Of a DNA stretch of 64,000 nucleotides, positions 60,201 to 64,000 are shown in pieces; the stretch's first letter is position 1, and each line of letters starts with the position of its first letter. Both the position numbers and the translations under genes were made by a program. Source of the DNA: Kryptolebias marmoratus (lineage: Eukaryota; Chordata; Actinopteri; Cyprinodontiformes; Rivulidae); the NCBI RefSeq assembly GCF_001649575.2, contig NC_051434.1, positions 12,427,327 through 12,491,326 of the forward strand, given 5' to 3'. The notes beneath the pieces were generated by a model. That model was not told the DNA's origin and made no database searches. It saw only the letters and a list, made by a program, of their open reading frames with translations.

Positions 60201-61044
60201 TCTTTTTTTTTACATACAAAATATACATTTAGTCAAATTAGTCACAGAAGTGGAGGAGGTAGTTATTTAAAAGAAAGTCAAATATGAAGATAGACCAAAT
60301 GCGGTTTAAAAACTCATTTTTAGCATTGTGGTGGTCGACAGATGGATGCATATCAACTCATTTAGCCATAACTGGTTTTAACACAATTTACATTTTATTA
60401 GGATGATAGGTGCAGTTAGATAATGACTAAGATGTTGTGGTTTTCACGTCGTTTCTCATGGTCATTTGTCCAATTTTCTAATTTGAAATATTTTACACCA
60501 AGTCAATCTATGTCTTAAGCTGTATCCAGACGTTTCACTTTTTTGATATTTTTGTTGCAATTTTTTTTTTTTTTTCATCTGAGAATAAAATGTTTAGGTA
60601 GTTTAGGTAATACTTGTATAATAGAAACAAAATATTTAACAGTAGTATTTGTAATGCATGTGTATTGCTAACAGGCTGATCTTTATGTAAATAAATCTTT
60701 TTTTTAATTCATTTTGTAAAGCAAGTCTCTATTCCTCTATTGAATCATTTTTGCTCACCACAGTTGTTTAGCATCAACCATTAATAAATTTATTGTTTTA
60801 AAGTAAGCTATCGTTTCTCATTTTTCTACCTGTTGTTTGTCTCTCTCTCTATATATATATTTTCAGTGGACCAGCGGGTGGTGTTTTCAGACTCCAACTC
60901 TTATTACCAGTTCAGTTTTGAGGAGTGCGACTCTCCATCCTGCGAGTTTCGCTCCAATGAGGGGGAGTGGCCAGAAGCTGTTAAGCTCCTCCTACAACTT
61001 GCTCCATATGTCCAGTTTCGCTCTGGTGGTGGGGCCAATAGCCC
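46119..61044 (+). CDS. rapgef5: Rap guanine nucleotide exchange factor 5, 5' part (DEP domain)
   Basis: RAPGEF5 (MR-GEF) activates Rap GTPases; its REM and CDC25-type GEF domains must lie past the window end. Coding exons: 46119-46262 (ATG in GAACCATGG), 57152-57202, 59023-59117, 59553-59674 and 60867-61044, about 196 residues so far. Junction phases are 0, 0, 2, 1. Residues from about 70 form a DEP domain like that of Epac proteins: RAVRNAFLSHGPYPAKDKIH, RRSYVGVELVQWL, RTTAVRVWQVLLELGVLLSV and YYQFSFEECD. No cyclic-nucleotide-binding domain precedes it, which separates it from RAPGEF3/4. Placement next to il6 and tomm7 also favours rapgef5. The assignment of the first exon and the 51-nt exon to this transcript is inferred from phase and position; a-type or b-type duplicate is not decided. 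Confidence 0.8.
47198..47581. mobile_element. inverted-repeat (foldback) element with 6-bp TSD
   Basis: The element (47204-47575, 372 bp) begins TATGGGGCGCCGTTTGTAAA and ends with the exact reverse complement. Its arms extend about 130-165 bp toward a centre made of CTAAATCTAAATGTTAAAT-type repeats. The flanks carry ATTGTG on each side (47198-47203 and 47576-47581), a probable 6-bp target duplication. The left arm holds a 40-bp tandem duplication (47231-47270 and 47271-47310) absent from the right arm. There is no coding capacity: a non-autonomous DNA element whose superfamily I cannot assign. Confidence 0.8.
50760..51640. repeat. diverged copy of an abundant teleost dispersed repeat
   Basis: The order of ACACCCCCATACCATCAGAG, TTTTCCACTTTGCCTCAGT, GTGTGGACGGTACGGTGAAC, CTGAGCTCATGCAGTGATGT, TAGATGATGGGAT, GAGGAACATTGTT and TGGTGAACCTCTGCCCATCT is that of a long repeat I recognise from many teleost genomes. 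The open frames inside it are decayed. Class not assigned. Confidence 0.55.
54228..54256. repeat. TG microsatellite
   Basis: About 14 TG dinucleotides in rapgef5 intron 1. Confidence 0.9.
57203..59022 (+). other. rapgef5: rapgef5 intron 2
   Basis: Non-coding on the gene strand. A 154-codon open frame lies on the opposite strand (58100-57636; see findings), and a T run of about 29 bases is at 58508-58536. No further exon is supported. Confidence 0.5.
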
Positions 61045-64000
61045 GTAAGTAGTAAAGGTTGTTTTTGGCAATAAATCTGTTTCTGATCAGAGGTGTTTTG
61101 AGTGTTACTGCTCAGCTGAAGTTTGTGTAATGTACGAAAACCGACGTGATAGGCTTTCAGTTTAGATTTGTGATGGATGTCGTTTACCTTTGTGAAGAAG
61201 AATTACGGTTAAAGGATGAAAAGTGAGATTCCTACAAGTGCGCTTCTGTCCTTGCAGCTTAAAACACACCACGAAGGATCCTCCTCAAATCCCAGTGAGA
61301 AAACCTAATCTCTGTTCAGTGCTTTAAATCCTCCGTCTCCTTGGAGACATATTTATTTTCAGGCACACACCCACACATGTATAGAAGAAGGGCACTTATA
61401 TACAACAAGTGACACATGATGTGATTAGTCACATACATGAGACGGTCTTCAAGGCGCTCTCACACACACGCACACCGAGTGGTGTCATCCAGAGTTCCCG
61501 CGTTGCTGCTCCTGTGTGTGGGGTTCCTGCTGAGGCTGCGACTGAACTCAATCTGTCACTCAGAGAAACAGAGTGAGATCTCTGTGTGTGTGTGTGTGTG
61601 TGCAGGGGTAATGAAAAATGAAGCGTATATGGAGAGTAAATGAAAAGAAGAACATATCCATGTATTCCACTGTATGTCACCTTCACAGGGTGTATTTAGA
61701 CACACCAGGGACAGAATCCAACAGTGAGAGGGGAATTAAAGCGTCGTCTATACTAATGCAGATATTAGATGTCACTTTATATACATTATTGTAGTTATTC
61801 TCACTTAAAGTGCTTCATTCCAGGGATTCTCAAAGTTTGCAGGGTGCAGACTGAATGGTCAACATTGGAGCCACTCCATTTTCTGCTGAACTGACAAGCT
61901 GTTCATGTTTTGACAGCAAAAAGCTAAAAACAACCAAATTTACACAACAACAAAGGCTGCATATACATTTACTGTTTATGTTCTCGTGGAAGTAATGAAA
62001 ATATACATGACATCCTCAACATTCATAAACAGTAATGTCAGTAATAAGTCTGTTATAAATTTTTCTTATTCTTAAAAATCCACACAATATGAATTAGCTT
62101 GATTCTTTTTTTCCCCAAGGTAGTCATTAACACGACTTTGCATTCAAGGTTTTTACTTTGTTGCTTTGACTTTACTTCTCCTCTTCTGTTTCTCTCCATT
62201 TGTCACAGTCTCTCTTTGCAGGCTGCTGTCTCACACCCTCCCTCTTTTTTTGCCATGAATAGTTTAGTCTAAGAAAAAATATATTCAAAGTTACTTTATC
62301 ATAGCTTTGGAGACTGGATGCATTAATGAAGAATCCATCAGTTATATTTTAGTCAGGCATGCTGCCTGCCTCCTCGTGGCTCTAAATCCATGACTATTTG
62401 CTCTCTTTGAGTTCCAGCTTCTTGTCTTTTTTTGCCTAAAGTAGGTAAGCATTAACTTGATACTAAAAACCTAATATCTAAAAAGGCTAATTAAACTATC
62501 CAGATACCACTTCTATGAAGCCAAAGAACTTGTCACTTTATATTATTACCTCTGCTGTGCCGTGTGCACAAGTTTTTCTAACACTTCCTATCAAACACAG
62601 TTTATTCTTTTTACAATACTAGTTTTATTAAGTTTTAAAACTCAGTTTTATGCAGTGCAGCCTCTGTATAGTTTTCTGTAATAAGAAAATGTTTCATCTT
62701 CCACTGTTCTTCCATTTACATTAAGAATGAAACCTATAAGGTGCCTTTTAGAGGAATTGTATAAAGATAAAAGCCATAAAAGATTAAATGTTAAAGGATG
62801 TCCTGCCAAGTGCAGTCAAAGCTACTGCATTAGTTTATTTAAAGTTGGCCTTTTTTCAAACTGAACTCATCACTGAGCTGCTAATAACATATCACTGATT
62901 TCTTCATTTGCACAAAACATAGTCATTCATAAATACATTTAACATCTTTCCAGTTAAATATGTCTTTAAAATGTTAAGCAAGTATCACCCTGTTTAATAC
63001 AATGCACTTTAAGAACAAACCCCAGTATATTTTGAGTATGATTGATTACCCAATACAACATGTATGCATTGGTGTAGTAGTAGTCGGCTTTAGTCAGGAA
63101 TTACTCTGTCGGCTTTCATGTTATTGATTTACAGTGCTCCCTGCATTGTGCAGGAGGAGCAGAATTGCCAAAAGCTAAAATATGACACCTTTGCTCAGGG
63201 GGAGGAAATGTTCTCACTTGCTTTGCATAGTGATCTGGTCCGAGACAATTCATCGCCTGGCCTATTTTAAATGAGAGAGGCCGAAAAGTCAGACTCTGCA
63301 GAATACAGCTGGAACCTCGTCGCTTGAGGGGAGGGCATCCGGTCTGTTTAAACACATTCTCCTACCCTCAGTAAATGATGCTATCTGCGGTGCAGCACAA
63401 GCTTGTAGCGCTGCCCTAGGACTTGCAACACGATTCATTTACTTAGTTTTTCTTTTCTTTAAGGAGAAATTTTGAATCAAGGATCAGTTCTGGCAGTTCC
63501 CTGTATTCTTTGTAGCACGCATCTCTTGATGTAATTCGAACAGGGAGGTGGTGCAGGAACAGATCGTGTTATTCTTCAGTGCTGCTGTATGCTGCCTAAT
63601 GGCTGGTGACACACCTCCTACTGTGTCTCTTCTGTGGCTTCGCTACATTCAGGCTCCTGGTGTGTCACCAAATTACCAAATGACAATAAAACCTAATGAT
63701 CCTGATGAGAACAAATTTAGCCCCGAATGCTTTGTTTCATGATCTGCAAATGGATTTCTGTTTTTGTTGAATAAGAACCCTTGTTTTACCAGTTAAAAAA
63801 CCCCAAAACAAAACAAATGAAATACTCTGCGTGTGTTGCTAAAGGCTGGTTCTGACAGCAAATATTTTCACACTCCTTCCAGGCATCCAACGGTCCACCT
63901 GCGTGTGTCTCTATCTGTGCCAGAGTTTGGTAGCTGACGTGTCAGACTGAAGGCTATTGTATTATAACCATCTCTCCAGCTTCTGCATCTATCATTCTCT
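61045..64000 (+). other. rapgef5: rapgef5 intron downstream of the DEP exons
   Basis: After the donor CCC|GTAAGT at 61045 the gene must continue, but no following exon is convincing. An acceptor at 61257-61258 opens a frame that soon stops unless a weak GTGAGA donor is used. Short TG and CA runs occur near 61460 and 61580. Otherwise the stretch is AT-rich and featureless to the window end. Confidence 0.5.

Noticed and set aside
61259..61295. Short exon after the DEP exons of rapgef5
   Set aside because: The acceptor is plausible and phase fits, but the only donor is weak and the peptide does not resemble the region that follows the DEP domain in Epac-type proteins.

Overview
The window is vertebrate nuclear DNA and almost certainly from a ray-finned fish, probably a percomorph. 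All coding signal sits in short exons with GT/AG junctions and consistent phases, separated by AT-rich introns. Microsatellites and interspersed repeats of kinds familiar from teleost genomes are abundant. I cannot name the species. Most short open frames here are chance; only four genes have convincing exon chains. 

Layout. 1-7043: non-coding, 5' of the first coding exon of fam126a (promoter or intron 1). 7044-19930: fam126a/hycc1 on +, with ten coding exons giving 501 codons, a long 3' UTR and a candidate alternative last exon. 20330-24290: tomm7 on +, three exons, 55 residues, including a 14-base assembly gap. 24425-26630: il6 on -, five exons, 228 residues, with a compact TATA/NF-kB/CRE-like promoter. 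tomm7 and il6 converge tail to tail. 26.7-45.7 kb: about 19 kb without a recognisable host gene but full of repeats. These include a 5'-truncated L1 retrotransposon with a long intact reading frame and a 16-bp target duplication, two degraded pieces of another LINE (one carrying a nested short insertion), and tandem units of a roughly 300-bp dispersed repeat. 45.7-64 kb: the 5' part of rapgef5 on +. It has a CpG-island first exon, a 10.9-kb intron, a 51-nt linker exon and three exons carrying a DEP domain; the catalytic part lies beyond the window. Its first intron holds a 372-bp inverted-repeat element with a 6-bp target duplication. 

The genes are unrelated in function: a PI4K-complex scaffold, a mitochondrial import subunit, a cytokine and a Rap exchange factor. 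Their order and orientation match what I recall of human 7p15.3 (FAM126A-TOMM7-IL6-RAPGEF5, reversed), and this supports the il6 and rapgef5 calls. I found no clear new biological system. The observations most worth following are the dispersed tandem repeat family with a conserved YY1-like core, the inverted-repeat element with a 40-bp duplication in one arm, the candidate alternative C-terminus of fam126a, the loss of a cysteine in il6, and a possible promoter plus first exon upstream of il6.
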